From Pseudescherichia sp031998825 (GTDB lineage: Bacteria; Pseudomonadota; Gammaproteobacteria; Enterobacterales; Enterobacteriaceae), in contig NZ_DAMACX010000025.1 of NCBI RefSeq assembly GCF_031998825.1, forward strand, positions 1 through 64,000: a DNA stretch of 64,000 nt. The letters run 5' to 3'. Below the pieces are notes generated by a model that was given only the letters and a program-made list of their open reading frames with translations, ran no database searches and was not told the DNA's origin. The position numbers and the translations under genes were made by a program. Of this stretch, positions 51,792-61,729 are shown in pieces; the stretch's first letter is position 1, and each line of letters starts with the position of its first letter.

Positions 51792-54617
51792 ATGGATAAG
51801 ATAGAAGTACGGGGCGCGCGCACCCACAATCTCAAGAATATCAATCTCGTTATCCCACGCGACAAGCTGATTGTCGTGACCGGGCTTTCAGGTTCAGGTA
51901 AATCATCCCTGGCTTTCGACACTCTCTACGCCGAAGGCCAGCGGCGCTACGTTGAATCGCTCTCCGCCTATGCGCGCCAGTTCCTGTCGTTAATGGAAAA
52001 GCCGGATGTCGATCACATCGAAGGGCTGTCGCCCGCGATCTCCATTGAGCAGAAGTCGACCTCGCACAACCCGCGCTCTACGGTCGGGACCATTACTGAG
52101 ATCCACGACTACCTGCGCCTGCTGTTTGCCCGCGTGGGCGAACCGCGCTGCCCGGATCACAATGTGCCGCTGGATGCACAGACCGTCAGCCAGATGGTGG
52201 ATAACGTGCTGTCGCAGCCGGAGGGCAAGCGCCTGATGCTGCTTGCGCCGATTATCAAAGAGCGTAAGGGCGAGCACACCAAGACGCTGGAGAACCTGGC
52301 AAGCCAGGGCTATATCCGTGCGCGTATCGATGGTGAAGTGTGCGACCTCTCGGATCCGCCGAGCCTTGAACTGCATAAAAAACATACTATTGAAGTGGTC
52401 ATCGACCGCTTTAAGGTGCGGGACGATCTGACCCAGCGCCTGGCAGAGTCCTTTGAAACTGCGCTGGATCTCTCCGGTGGCACGGCAATTGTCGCCGATA
52501 TGGACGATGATAAGGTCGAAGAGCTGCTCTTCTCGGCCAACTTTGCCTGCCCGATCTGCGGCTACAGCATGAACGAGCTGGAACCGCGTATGTTCTCCTT
52601 CAACAACCCGGCCGGTGCCTGTCCGACCTGTGACGGGTTGGGCGTGCAGCAGTATTTCGATCCGGATCGCGTGATCCAGAACCCGGAGCTGTCGCTGTCC
52701 GGCGGCGCAATTCGCGGCTGGGATCGCCGTAACTTTTATTATTTCCAGATGCTGCGTTCGCTGGCGGATCACTACAAGTTTGATGTTGATGATGCCTGGG
52801 AGAGCCTGAGCGCGTCGGTGCAAAAAGTGGTGCTGTTCGGCTCCGGTAAAGAGAGCATCGAATTTAAATACATGAACGATCGCGGTGACACCTCCGTGCG
52901 CCGCCATCCGTTTGAAGGCGTCCTGCACAATATGGAGCGCCGTTACAAAGAGACCGAGTCCAGCGCGGTACGCGAAGAGCTGGCGAAGTTTATCAGCAAC
53001 CGTCCGTGCGCCTCCTGCGACGGCACACGCCTGCGTCGTGAAGCACGCCACGTCTTCGTGGAGAACACGCCGCTACCGGCTATCTCTGACATGAGCATCG
53101 GCCACGCGATGGACTTCTTCAACAACCTTAAGCTGGCGGGCCAGCGGGCGAAGATCGCCGAGAAGGTGCTGAAGGAGATTGGCGATCGCCTGAAGTTCCT
53201 GGTGAACGTCGGCCTTAACTACCTGACTCTCTCCCGCTCGGCGGAGACGCTCTCCGGCGGTGAAGCGCAGCGTATTCGTCTGGCGAGCCAGATCGGTGCC
53301 GGTCTGGTTGGGGTAATGTACGTGCTGGATGAGCCGTCTATCGGCCTGCACCAGCGCGACAACGAACGTCTGCTGGGCACGCTGATCCACCTGCGTGACC
53401 TTGGCAACACGGTGATTGTGGTTGAGCATGATGAAGACGCGATCCGCGCCGCCGACCACGTGATTGATATCGGCCCAGGCGCAGGCGTTCACGGGGGTCA
53501 GGTGGTGGCGGAAGGCCCGCTGGATGCCATCATGGCGGTGCCGGAGTCGTTAACCGGGCAGTTTATGAGCGGCAAGCGGCAGATCGCCGTGCCGAAAGAG
53601 CGCGTGCCTGCCGATCCGTCGAAGGTGCTGAAACTCTCTGGCGCACGCGGTAACAACCTGAAGGATGTGACGCTGACCCTGCCGGTAGGCCTGTTTACCT
53701 GTATCACTGGCGTCTCCGGCTCGGGTAAATCGACCCTGATCAACGACACCCTGTTCCCGATTGCCCAGCGCCAGCTTAACGGTGCGACTATCGCCGAGCC
53801 GGCACCCTACCGTGAGGTTCAGGGCCTGGAGCACTTCGATAAGGTAATCGATATCGACCAGAGCCCGATTGGCCGTACTCCGCGCTCAAACCCGGCGACC
53901 TATACCGGCGTCTTTACGCCGGTGCGTGAGCTGTTTGCTGGCGTGCCGGAATCGCGCTCGCGTGGCTATACGCCGGGGCGTTTCAGCTTTAACGTGCGCG
54001 GCGGCCGCTGCGAAGCCTGCCAGGGCGATGGCGTGATCAAGGTCGAGATGCACTTCCTGCCGGATATCTACGTGCCGTGCGACCAGTGCAAAGGCAAACG
54101 CTATAACCGCGAAACGCTGGAGATCAAATACAAGGGCAAGAGCATTCACGAAGTGCTGGATATGACCATCGAAGAGGCGCGTGAGTTCTTTGATGCCGTT
54201 CCGGCGCTGGCGCGCAAGCTGCAAACCCTGATGGACGTGGGTCTCTCCTACATCCGTCTCGGTCAGTCTGCTACCACGCTCTCCGGCGGTGAGGCCCAGC
54301 GCGTGAAGCTGGCGCGTGAGCTGTCAAAACGCGGTACCGGTCAGACGCTCTATATTCTGGATGAGCCGACCACCGGCCTGCACTTTGCCGACATCCAGCA
54401 GCTGCTGGAAGTGCTGCACCAGCTGCGCGATCAGGGCAACACCATCGTAGTGATTGAGCACAACCTTGACGTGATCAAGACCGCGGACTGGATTGTCGAT
54501 CTCGGCCCGGAAGGGGGCAGCGGCGGCGGCGAGATCCTCGTCTCCGGCACGCCGGAAACGGTCGCAGAGTGCGAAGCCTCGCACACTGCCCGCTTCCTTA
54601 AACCGATGCTGAAATAG
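51792..54617 (+). CDS. uvrA: Excinuclease ABC subunit A
   Basis: The 941-aa ATPase recognises DNA damage for nucleotide excision repair with UvrB and UvrC. It has two ABC modules: Walker A motifs GLSGSGKSS (about 31) and GVSGSGKST (about 640), signature LSGGEAQR twice, Walker B YVLDEPSIGLH and YILDEPTTGLH. Zinc-finger cysteines lie in CPICGYSM...CPTCDGLG and CEACQGDG...CDQCKGKR. Length is one residue over that of E. coli. It is SOS-induced through the LexA box upstream. Confidence 0.99.
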   Translation: MDKIEVRGARTHNLKNINLVIPRDKLIVVTGLSGSGKSSLAFDTLYAEGQRRYVESLSAYARQFLSLMEKPDVDHIEGLSPAISIEQKSTSHNPRSTVGTITEIHDYLRLLFARVGEPRCPDHNVPLDAQTVSQMVDNVLSQPEGKRLMLLAPIIKERKGEHTKTLENLASQGYIRARIDGEVCDLSDPPSLELHKKHTIEVVIDRFKVRDDLTQRLAESFETALDLSGGTAIVADMDDDKVEELLFSANFACPICGYSMNELEPRMFSFNNPAGACPTCDGLGVQQYFDPDRVIQNPELSLSGGAIRGWDRRNFYYFQMLRSLADHYKFDVDDAWESLSASVQKVVLFGSGKESIEFKYMNDRGDTSVRRHPFEGVLHNMERRYKETESSAVREELAKFISNRPCASCDGTRLRREARHVFVENTPLPAISDMSIGHAMDFFNNLKLAGQRAKIAEKVLKEIGDRLKFLVNVGLNYLTLSRSAETLSGGEAQRIRLASQIGAGLVGVMYVLDEPSIGLHQRDNERLLGTLIHLRDLGNTVIVVEHDEDAIRAADHVIDIGPGAGVHGGQVVAEGPLDAIMAVPESLTGQFMSGKRQIAVPKERVPADPSKVLKLSGARGNNLKDVTLTLPVGLFTCITGVSGSGKSTLINDTLFPIAQRQLNGATIAEPAPYREVQGLEHFDKVIDIDQSPIGRTPRSNPATYTGVFTPVRELFAGVPESRSRGYTPGRFSFNVRGGRCEACQGDGVIKVEMHFLPDIYVPCDQCKGKRYNRETLEIKYKGKSIHEVLDMTIEEAREFFDAVPALARKLQTLMDVGLSYIRLGQSATTLSGGEAQRVKLARELSKRGTGQTLYILDEPTTGLHFADIQQLLEVLHQLRDQGNTIVVIEHNLDVIKTADWIVDLGPEGGSGGGEILVSGTPETVAECEASHTARFLKPMLK

Positions 54618-54971
54618 TTAGACGGAAAGCTGCTGCCTGATGGTGTCAGGCAGCGCTTCCACCGCCAGCTTATAGGACGCATCCACCAGATAGTAAATCT
54701 GCGACTTCGGCAGCGATCCATCGAGGAATACCGTACTCCAGTGCGCCTTATTCAAACGCGCGCTCGGCCGCACGTCTGCATTTTCACTCCGCAATAGCTC
54801 GGCCAGCTCCGGACTGGTTTTCAGCGATACCGCCGGGCGGTTATCAACGTCATGCACCATCGCAAATAGCACGTCTGCCACTTTGATCTGCGTAGCCTTC
54901 CAGTCGCTGTGTACGCTCTGCTCCGCGCCTGGTTTATCCATGCAGTAGGTCAGCAGTTCCGAATTGATCAT
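54618..54971 (-). CDS. yjbR: YjbR, MmcQ-family protein
   Basis: From the ATG at 54971 the protein has 117 residues, as E. coli YjbR (118). It belongs to the MmcQ/YjbR family with a CyaY-like fold: LLTYCMDKPGAEQS at the start, VLFAMVHD strand, LNKAHWSTVFLDG and LVDASYKLAVEALP. No enzymatic role is known. It overlaps the yjbQ stop by 4 bases, so they are coupled. Confidence 0.92.
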   Translation of the reverse strand: MINSELLTYCMDKPGAEQSVHSDWKATQIKVADVLFAMVHDVDNRPAVSLKTSPELAELLRSENADVRPSARLNKAHWSTVFLDGSLPKSQIYYLVDASYKLAVEALPDTIRQQLSV

Positions 54972-55390
54972 TTCTCTTCCCCTTGTAGTGTTGCGATGAT
55001 TTTGCGCGATCCGCCGTGAATGCGGTGCTCTCCCAGCCAGATGCCCTGCCACGTCCCCAGCTGTACACGACCGTTCTGCACCGGCAGCAGCAGCGATACG
55101 CCAAGCGTGGAAGATTTGATGTGAGAAGGCATATCGTCCGGCCCCTCAGCGTCGTGCTCGTAGCGGGCGCTGTCCGGCACGGCCTGCAGAAAGTGCTGCT
55201 CCATGTCGTAACGCACGGTGGGATCGCAATTTTCATTCAGCGTGAGAGAGGCGGAGGTGTGCTGTAGCAGCAGGTGCAACAAACCCGTTTTGATGCGGCT
55301 AAGGGAAGGAATTTGTTCCAGCACCTCGTCCGTCACCAGATGGAAACCGCGTGGCTTTGCGCCAAGCCTGAGAGTTTGTTGATACCACAT
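54968..55390 (-). CDS. yjbQ: YjbQ, UPF0047 family
   Basis: The 140-aa protein belongs to the YjbQ/UPF0047 family. It contains the conserved LLHLLLQHTSASLTLNENCDPTV (catalytic-type His and Asn), EGPDDMPSHIKSSTLG and LGTWQGIWLGEHR. E. coli YjbQ has weak thiamin phosphate synthase activity in vitro; the real role is open. The ATG at 55390 matches the E. coli start. Confidence 0.93.
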   Translation of the reverse strand: MWYQQTLRLGAKPRGFHLVTDEVLEQIPSLSRIKTGLLHLLLQHTSASLTLNENCDPTVRYDMEQHFLQAVPDSARYEHDAEGPDDMPSHIKSSTLGVSLLLPVQNGRVQLGTWQGIWLGEHRIHGGSRKIIATLQGEEK

Positions 55391-55495
55391 AGCGTGCTCC
55401 AGAGTTAATTCACCTGATGCTAAGTGTGTAACACCCAGGGCAGAACAGCCAGAAAAGGAACAAAATAAGGCAACCTGGCGATTGCCTTTTGACAA

Positions 55496-56206
55496 TCAAT
55501 ACTCGGAGTTAGCGATAACCTCTTCGCCATACATCCCCGCCTGCGGCATGGGGCGGTAGGTAGAGTTAGAGGCGCGCAGCACGCGAATGCCTCGTGCGCC
55601 TACTTCTCGTGCGGCGCTGATGTCGTTATCCGAGTCGCCGTAGAACAGCTTTATCTGCTTATCCTGTAGCCACTGGGTCTTGGTGTTCTGGCCCGGCTGG
55701 TCGCCGGCAAAAATCACCGGATTCATATTCTCGGCGGGGATCTGAAAATCATCCTGCAGCGTTTTTGACACGGTCTCGGTTTTAGTCTGGCTGCGACCGG
55801 TAACGAAGTAGATCGCATCGCCGCGTTTGACGTGCATTGCGAGCAGCGCCCGTGCGACCTCTTTGGGGATGCTGTACTCATCCCAGCCGTTGTTCATCTT
55901 CTCCCAGAAGGCGGGATTGTGGAGGTACTCTTCACTCTGCGGTGAAAAGGTCTCTTTGCCCCGCCAGAAGCCAGGGCTTGAGAAGAGCACGGTATCATCG
56001 ATATCAAACCCAACGGCCATCGGCGGGCGGCCCTGGAGGCTGTTTTCAATCTGGGCGACCGAGACCCAATGAATGGGCGCTTGCTCAGCCAGTTTCGCGA
56101 CGTTGGTTCCCGGATAGAGCGGCGAAGGAGAGGAGGCGTGCGCGCTGGCAGCACCTACGGTAAACAGCAGACATAATGCACTCAGTGCGAGGGGCATTTT
56201 ACGCAT
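55496..56206 (-). CDS. aphA: Class B acid phosphatase AphA
   Basis: The 236-aa periplasmic enzyme has a Sec signal (PLALSALCLLFTVGAASAHA). It is a DDDD-superfamily phosphatase: nucleophile motif FDIDDTVLF, second motif VTGRS and late acidic motif GDSDNDISAA. It removes phosphate from nucleotides and other monoesters and can transfer it to nucleosides. The ATG at 56206 is preferred over 56212 because AAGG lies 6 bases before it but touches the other. Confidence 0.96.
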   Translation of the reverse strand: MRKMPLALSALCLLFTVGAASAHASSPSPLYPGTNVAKLAEQAPIHWVSVAQIENSLQGRPPMAVGFDIDDTVLFSSPGFWRGKETFSPQSEEYLHNPAFWEKMNNGWDEYSIPKEVARALLAMHVKRGDAIYFVTGRSQTKTETVSKTLQDDFQIPAENMNPVIFAGDQPGQNTKTQWLQDKQIKLFYGDSDNDISAAREVGARGIRVLRASNSTYRPMPQAGMYGEEVIANSEY

Positions 56207-56270
56207 ATTCATCCTTAAACATTATAATTAGGTAGAATTTCCCCCGGCCTTTTGCCGGGGAAGGCGCGTA

Positions 56271-57467
56271 TTATGCCATCACAGCGGCAAAGGCCTGTGC
56301 GACGCGGTGCACATTACTGCTATTCAGACCAGCAAGGCACATACGTCCGCTGGCGATCAGATAGACACCAAACTCTTCACGCAGTCGAGTCACCTGTGCC
56401 GCACTGAGGCCGGTATAGCTGAACATGCCGCGCTGCTGCAACAGATAGTCAAAGTTATGCCCCGGCACCGCCTCGCGTAGAACCTTAACCAGCTCCTGAC
56501 GCATGGCAGAGATGCGCAGACGCATCGTTTCAACTTCCGCCAGCCACTGGGCTTTCAGGGTCGCGTCCCCCAGGACGGTCGCCACGACCTGCGCGCCGAA
56601 GTTTGGCGGGCTGGAGTAGTTGCGGCGTACGGTGGCTTTCAGCTGTCCCAGCACACGCCCGGCGGTTTCTTCATCTTCACAGACAATGGACAGGCCACCG
56701 ACGCGCTCGCCGTAGAGAGAGAAGATCTTCGAGAAGGAGTTGCTCACCAGCGCGGGCAGGCCAGCATCAGCGATGGCGCGAATAGCGTAGGCATCCTCTT
56801 CCATCCCGGCACCAAAGCCCTGATAGGCGATATCGAGGAACGGGATCAGCTCACGCGATTTCAGCACCTCAATCACCGCATCCCACTGCGGATTGGTCAG
56901 GTCAGCCCCGGTGGGGTTGTGGCAGCACGGATGCAGCAGAACGATGCTGCGGGCAGGCAGGCTTTGCAGCGTTGCCAGCAGAGCCTCGACGCGCACGCCG
57001 TTGGTTTCGCTATCAAACCATGGGTAAGTACTTACTTCGAACCCGGCACCCTCAAAAATAGCAATGTGGTTTTCCCAGGTCGGATCGCTGACCCAGACGC
57101 CAGAGTCAGGGAAGTAGCGTTTCAGAAAGTCGGCTCCTACCTTTAACGCACCGGAGCCGCCGAGAGTCTGGATAGTCGCCACGCGGTTCGCCTTCAGCAC
57201 CGGATGTTCAGCACCAAAAAGCAGCGGCGCAATGGTGTGACGGTAGCCCGGCAGGCCCTCCATCGGCAGGTAGAGCGATGCGCCGTGCGGCTGGGCGTTC
57301 AGGCGTGCCTCCGCTTCGGCCACGGCCTGAAGCTGTGGGATCAGGCCATCTTCGTTATAGTAGAGGCCGATGCTGAGATTTACTTTATCGCTACGGGGAT
57401 CCTCTTTGAAACGCTCCATCAGCGTCAGGATGGGGTCGCCAGCGTAGGCGTCAACTTTTTGAAACAC
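56271..57467 (-). CDS. tyrB: Aromatic amino acid aminotransferase TyrB
   Basis: The 398-aa PLP enzyme catalyses the last step of Tyr and Phe synthesis and can form Leu. The start is the GTG at 57467 (E. coli MFQKVDAYAGD corresponds to VFQKVDAYAGD here), with GGAG nine bases upstream. PLP-binding motifs are GGSGALKVGADF, LHPCCHNPTGADL and NSFSKIFSLYGERVGG with the Schiff-base lysine. The upstream region contains TGTAAA/TTTAC half-sites that could be TyrR-related, but no full TyrR box is clear. A REP palindrome separates it from alr. Confidence 0.96.
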   Translation of the reverse strand: MFQKVDAYAGDPILTLMERFKEDPRSDKVNLSIGLYYNEDGLIPQLQAVAEAEARLNAQPHGASLYLPMEGLPGYRHTIAPLLFGAEHPVLKANRVATIQTLGGSGALKVGADFLKRYFPDSGVWVSDPTWENHIAIFEGAGFEVSTYPWFDSETNGVRVEALLATLQSLPARSIVLLHPCCHNPTGADLTNPQWDAVIEVLKSRELIPFLDIAYQGFGAGMEEDAYAIRAIADAGLPALVSNSFSKIFSLYGERVGGLSIVCEDEETAGRVLGQLKATVRRNYSSPPNFGAQVVATVLGDATLKAQWLAEVETMRLRISAMRQELVKVLREAVPGHNFDYLLQQRGMFSYTGLSAAQVTRLREEFGVYLIASGRMCLAGLNSSNVHRVAQAFAAVMA

Positions 57468-57552
57468 GCGGTGGTTCTCCAGATTTACAGGCGGGGGTAG
57501 TAAACACAATAAACCGGAAGCGGATAGAGATCGAGGAGTTGTTAGCATTTCC

Positions 57553-57584
57553 AGGCCCGGCAAGCGCAGCGCCGCCGGGCGCAA
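57553..57584. repeat. REP element between alr and tyrB
   Basis: GGCCCGGCAAGCGCAGCGCCGCCGGGC-type palindrome directly after the alr stop and upstream of tyrB. Confidence 0.75.
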
Positions 57585-57587
57585 TCA

Positions 57588-58667
57588 TTAATCTACATAT
57601 TGCATCGCGACTCGCGATGTGAGCCGCGTAATAAGTTCGTAAGCGCTTACTTTTGTAATCTCAGCGATGCGCTCTACCGGCAGCCCTTCGCCCCACATCA
57701 CCACCGGATCGCCTGCGCGCTCGTGGGCGTCTGGTCCAAGGTCAACGCAGATCATATCCATTGCCACGCGCCCGACAATAGGCACTTCACGGCCGTTGAT
57801 CAGCACCGGCGTACCGGACGGCGCAGCGCGGGGATAGCCATCACCGTAGCCCATCGCCACGACGCCGAGACGCGTATCGCGCTCGCTGGTCCAGGTTCCG
57901 CCGTAGCCCACCGGCTCGCCTGCACGATGCGGACGTACGGCGATCAGTTTGGAGGTCAGGGACATCACTGGCTGGAAACCAAAATCGGCTCCCCAGGGTT
58001 TTTGATCCAACGGCGAGACACCGTAGAGAATGATGCCGGGGCGCACCCAATCAAAGTGGGCCTGCGGCCAGAGCAGAATGCCGCCGGAGGCCGCAATAGA
58101 GCGCAGGCCCGGCTTGCCTTCGGTGAAGGTGGTGAAGATATCCAGCTGCTGCTCGGTTGCGCCGCACTCTGGCTCATCGGCGCGGGCAAAGTGGCTGACG
58201 ATATTCACCGGCTGGCGCACGTTTTTACAGGCGCAGAGCCGCTGGTAGAATGCGCTGGCCTCTTCGGGACGTACACCCAGCCGGTGCATGCCGGTATCGA
58301 GCTTCATCCAGACGGTGATGGGTTCGGGGAGCTCTGCCCTCTCCAGCGCTTCCAGCTGCTCGGCACTGTGCACGGCGGTGTGCAGCTGTTGGGCAGAGAG
58401 CGTGGGGAGATCGTTAGCGGAAAAAAAACCCTCCAGCAGCAGGATCGGCTGAGTAATGCCGCCCTCACGCAGCTGCAGGGCCTCTTCAAGACGGGCAACG
58501 CCAAAGGCGTCGGCGTCGGGGAGCGTTCGCGCGGTCTCAAGGAGACCGTGTCCGTAAGCGTTCGCTTTCACCACTGCAACCAGTTTGCTGGCGGGAGCCA
58601 GTTCGCGCAGGCGTTGCAGATTGTGTCGCAGAGCGCGGCGGTTAACTATTACGGTTGCCGCTTGCAT
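57588..58667 (-). CDS. alr: Alanine racemase, biosynthetic
   Basis: The 359-aa PLP enzyme supplies D-alanine for peptidoglycan. The PLP lysine is Lys34 in VAVVKANAYGHG; the second base is the Tyr in GYGGTW (about 255). Other family motifs are KLDTGMHRLGV and SHFARADEPE. Length and start (MQAATVIVNRRALRHN) equal those of E. coli Alr. It lies 11 bases after dnaB on the same strand and is probably co-transcribed. Confidence 0.98.
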   Translation of the reverse strand: MQAATVIVNRRALRHNLQRLRELAPASKLVAVVKANAYGHGLLETARTLPDADAFGVARLEEALQLREGGITQPILLLEGFFSANDLPTLSAQQLHTAVHSAEQLEALERAELPEPITVWMKLDTGMHRLGVRPEEASAFYQRLCACKNVRQPVNIVSHFARADEPECGATEQQLDIFTTFTEGKPGLRSIAASGGILLWPQAHFDWVRPGIILYGVSPLDQKPWGADFGFQPVMSLTSKLIAVRPHRAGEPVGYGGTWTSERDTRLGVVAMGYGDGYPRAAPSGTPVLINGREVPIVGRVAMDMICVDLGPDAHERAGDPVVMWGEGLPVERIAEITKVSAYELITRLTSRVAMQYVD

Positions 58668-58678
58668 GTTATTCCTTA

Positions 58679-60085
58679 TCACTCTTCATCATACTGTGGC
58701 CCGGCATAATTATCGAAGCGCGACCACTGCCCGTTAAAGGTCAGACGTACCGTACCAATCGGACCGTTACGCTGCTTACCAATAATAATTTCCGCGATGC
58801 CTTTCAGATCGCTGTTCTCGTGGTACACCTCATCACGATAGATAAACATGATCAGGTCGGCATCCTGCTCGATAGAGCCGGATTCACGCAGGTCGGAGTT
58901 GACCGGGCGCTTGTCGGCACGCTGTTCCAGAGAGCGGTTAAGCTGCGACAGGGCCACCACCGGCACCTGTAACTCTTTCGCCAGCGCCTTCAGCGAGCGG
59001 GAGATCTCTGCGATCTCCAGCGTACGGTTGTCGGAGAGCGACGGGACGCGCATCAGCTGGAGGTAGTCGATCATGATCATGCTCAGACCGTCATGTTCAC
59101 GGAAAATGCGTCGGGCGCGGGAGCGTACCTCGGTCGGCGTCAGGCCGGAGGAGTCGTCGATATACATGTTACGCTTCTCCAGCAGGATGCCCATGGTGCC
59201 GGAGATTCGCGCCCAGTCCTCATCGTCGAGCTGACCGGTACGAATGCGGGTCTGATCGACGCGGGAGAGCGACGCCAGCATACGCATCATGATCTGCTCG
59301 GCGGGCATCTCGAGGCTGAAGATCAGCACCGGCTTATCCTGGAGCATCGCGGCGTTTTCGCACAGGTTCATCGCGAAGGTGGTCTTACCCATCGACGGAC
59401 GCGCCGCCACGATGATCAGATCCGAGCGCTGCAGGCCCGCCGTTTTCTTGTTCAGATCCTGATAGCCGGTATCAACGCCGGTAACGCCGTCGTGGGGCTG
59501 CTGAAACAGCTGCTCAATACGCGCAACGGTGGCCTCAAGGATCTGATCGATGCTTTTCGGCCCTTCGTCCTTATTCGCCCGATTTTCAGCAATCTGGAAA
59601 ACGCGGGATTCGGCGAGGTCGAGCAGATCTTCGCTGGTACGGCCCTGAGGGTCAAAGCCCGCAGTGGCGATCTCGTTGGCTACCGAGATCATCTCACGTA
59701 CTACCGCACGTTCGCGTACGATGTCGGCATAGGCGCTGATGTTCGCCGCGCTTGGCGTATTTTTTGATAACTCTGCTAAATAGGCAAACCCGCCTACGCT
59801 GTCCAGCTGACCCTGCTGCTCCAGCGACTCCGCCAGGGTGATCAGGTCGATGGGCTTGCTCATCTCCTGCAGGCGGTGCATCTCAGTGAAGATGTGTCGG
59901 TGCGGGCGGGTATAGAAATCTTCCGCAACAACGCGCTCGGCAACGTCGTCCCAGCGTTCGTTATCCAGCATTAAACCGCCCAACACCGACTGCTCCGCTT
60001 CGATTGAGTGTGGCGGCACTTTCATCCCCTCGACTTGCATATCGCGGGGTTCAGTCTGTTTGTTGAAGGGTTTATTTCCTGCCAT
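58679..60085 (-). CDS. dnaB: Replicative DNA helicase DnaB
   Basis: The 468-aa hexameric helicase has the N-terminal primase-interacting domain (PPHSIEAEQSVLGGLMLDN, about 20-40), a linker helix and the RecA-like motor domain. Walker A is ARPSMGKTTF (about 230), Walker B is SMIMIDYLQLMR and the arginine-finger region lies in SDLRESGSIEQDADLI. The start at 60085 (MAGNKPFNKQ) agrees with E. coli. It is divergent from qorA and followed by alr. Confidence 0.99.
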   Translation of the reverse strand: MAGNKPFNKQTEPRDMQVEGMKVPPHSIEAEQSVLGGLMLDNERWDDVAERVVAEDFYTRPHRHIFTEMHRLQEMSKPIDLITLAESLEQQGQLDSVGGFAYLAELSKNTPSAANISAYADIVRERAVVREMISVANEIATAGFDPQGRTSEDLLDLAESRVFQIAENRANKDEGPKSIDQILEATVARIEQLFQQPHDGVTGVDTGYQDLNKKTAGLQRSDLIIVAARPSMGKTTFAMNLCENAAMLQDKPVLIFSLEMPAEQIMMRMLASLSRVDQTRIRTGQLDDEDWARISGTMGILLEKRNMYIDDSSGLTPTEVRSRARRIFREHDGLSMIMIDYLQLMRVPSLSDNRTLEIAEISRSLKALAKELQVPVVALSQLNRSLEQRADKRPVNSDLRESGSIEQDADLIMFIYRDEVYHENSDLKGIAEIIIGKQRNGPIGTVRLTFNGQWSRFDNYAGPQYDEE

Positions 60086-60190
60086 AGTGAATGGAGTACC
60101 GAGATAAATTGTGGGTCGAAATTTTATCACATTTTGGATTACGACACCCGACCCTAATGTCACCCTGGTTTAGGATCTTTGGGAGGAAGC

Positions 60191-61174
60191 ATGGCAACAA
60201 GAATTGAATTTCACAAGCATGGTGGCCCTGAGGTATTAAAAGCGGTGGAGTTCGCTCCTACCGATCCGGCAGAAAACGAGGTGCAGGTCGAGAACAAGGC
60301 CATTGGTATCAACTATATCGACACCTACATCCGTAGCGGCCTCTATCCGCCACCGGCGTTACCAAGCGGTCTCGGTACGGAGGCAGCAGGCGTAGTCAGC
60401 AAAGTAGGTAAAAACGTTAGCCACATTAAAGCGGGCGATCGGGTGGTCTATGCCCAGTCGGCGCTGGGGGCCTACAGCTCGGTGCACAACGTACCTGCGG
60501 ATAAAGTGGCTATTTTGCCGAATGCGATCTCCTTTGAGCAAGCGGCAGCCTCGTTCCTGAAAGGGCTAACGGTCTTCTACCTGCTGCGTAAAACTTACGA
60601 GATCAAGCCGGACGAGCCGTTTCTATTCCACGCGGCAGCGGGCGGCGTGGGGCTGATCGCTTGCCAATGGTCCAAGGCGCTGGGCGGCAAGCTGATCGGC
60701 ACGGTGGGCAGCGCGCAGAAGGCGCAGCGGGCGTTGCAGGCTGGCGCATGGCAGGTGATTAACTACCGCGAAGAGAGCATCGTTGAGCGCGTTAAGGAGA
60801 TCACTGGCGGTAAAAAAGTGCGCGTAGTCTATGACTCGGTAGGCAAAGATACCTGGGAGTCATCGCTGGACTGCCTGCAACGTCATGGTCTGATGGTTAG
60901 CTTCGGCAACGCCTCTGGCCCTGTCACCGGCGTTAACCTTGGCATTCTCAACCAGAAAGGCTCCCTCTATGCAACCCGCCCTTCTCTACAGGGTTACATC
61001 ACTAACCGTGAGGAGCTTGAAGAGGCCAGCAACGAGCTATTTTCACTGATTGCCAGCGGCGTGATTAAGGTCGACGTGGCGGAAGAGCAGAAGTTCCCGC
61101 TGGCGGAGGCGCAGCGCGCGCACGAGACGCTGGAGAGTCGCTCAACCCAGGGATCGAGTTTGCTGATCCCCTAA
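60191..61174 (+). CDS. qorA: NADPH:quinone oxidoreductase QorA
   Basis: The 327-aa zinc-free medium-chain reductase matches E. coli Qor in length. It shows the N-terminal GroES-like domain (AIGINYIDTYIRSGLYP, LGTEAAGVVSKVG) and the Rossmann motif HAAAGGVGLIACQW. The missing zinc ligands are typical of quinone reductases. GGGAGG lies just before the ATG at 60191. A strong terminator follows. Confidence 0.97.
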   Translation: MATRIEFHKHGGPEVLKAVEFAPTDPAENEVQVENKAIGINYIDTYIRSGLYPPPALPSGLGTEAAGVVSKVGKNVSHIKAGDRVVYAQSALGAYSSVHNVPADKVAILPNAISFEQAAASFLKGLTVFYLLRKTYEIKPDEPFLFHAAAGGVGLIACQWSKALGGKLIGTVGSAQKAQRALQAGAWQVINYREESIVERVKEITGGKKVRVVYDSVGKDTWESSLDCLQRHGLMVSFGNASGPVTGVNLGILNQKGSLYATRPSLQGYITNREELEEASNELFSLIASGVIKVDVAEEQKFPLAEAQRAHETLESRSTQGSSLLIP

Positions 61175-61181
61175 AAGAATT

Positions 61182-61221
61182 AGGGCTTCACTGTAAAAAC
61201 AGGGAAGCCCTTTCTTTTTTT
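61182..61221 (+). terminator. Rho-independent terminator after qorA
   Basis: AGGGCTTC...GAAGCCCT with inner CTGT/ACAG pairing and a long T run. Confidence 0.92.
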
Positions 61222-61355
61222 AGTTCGGCTGCATGTAGGGTACAGCTCGATGAATTCTAAGACGCGCAATAGTGACAGATTCGATACCTAAATCCTATGC
61301 GGTTTGGCTGAACCTGCCAGAGAAAAGTGCCAGGTTGTGATCAAGACCGCATTAC

Positions 61356-61598
61356 TTAATAACGCCAGCGGCTATTACGCTGATACAGCGGCAGTTTTGG
61401 TTTTTTCACCGCCCGGATAACCCAGACGATGGCCACCGCCAGCAGGAGCCAGGGCAACAGCTTAAACATCAACGCAAACAGCCCGCCGACAAACATTAGC
61501 GCCGTTGCCACCGCCAGGGCGACGATAATGCCCAGCAGCGAGACGCCTGTCACCAGCAGCATCATAAAAAATCCAATTACAAACAGTAGTTCAAGCAT
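61356..61598 (-). CDS. pspG: Phage shock protein PspG
   Basis: The 80-aa inner-membrane protein matches E. coli PspG (YjbO): LELLFVIGFFMMLLVTGVSLLG, two or three hydrophobic helices and a basic tail KKPKLPLYQRNSRW. It is an effector of the envelope-stress Psp response and is controlled by PspF and sigma-54. The promoter upstream fits that. Confidence 0.95.
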   Translation of the reverse strand: MLELLFVIGFFMMLLVTGVSLLGIIVALAVATALMFVGGLFALMFKLLPWLLLAVAIVWVIRAVKKPKLPLYQRNSRWRY

Positions 61599-61630
61599 GG
61601 CGCTTCCCCCTCAATAGTTACCTAGGGTAT

Positions 61631-61646
61631 TACAAGAAACGTGCCA
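61631..61646 (-). promoter_or_regulatory. Sigma-54 promoter of pspG
   Basis: On the minus strand TGGCACGTTTCTTGTA has the consensus -24 element TGGCACG and a -12 TTGTA at proper spacing, 33 bp before the pspG start. Confidence 0.8.
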
Positions 61647-61729
61647 GAATGTAATCCATTGATAATAAAGAAAAACGCCCCGCAGAGCGCTGCGAGGTGT
61701 GGTGAATTTAGCTAACTTTTAGCGAATTT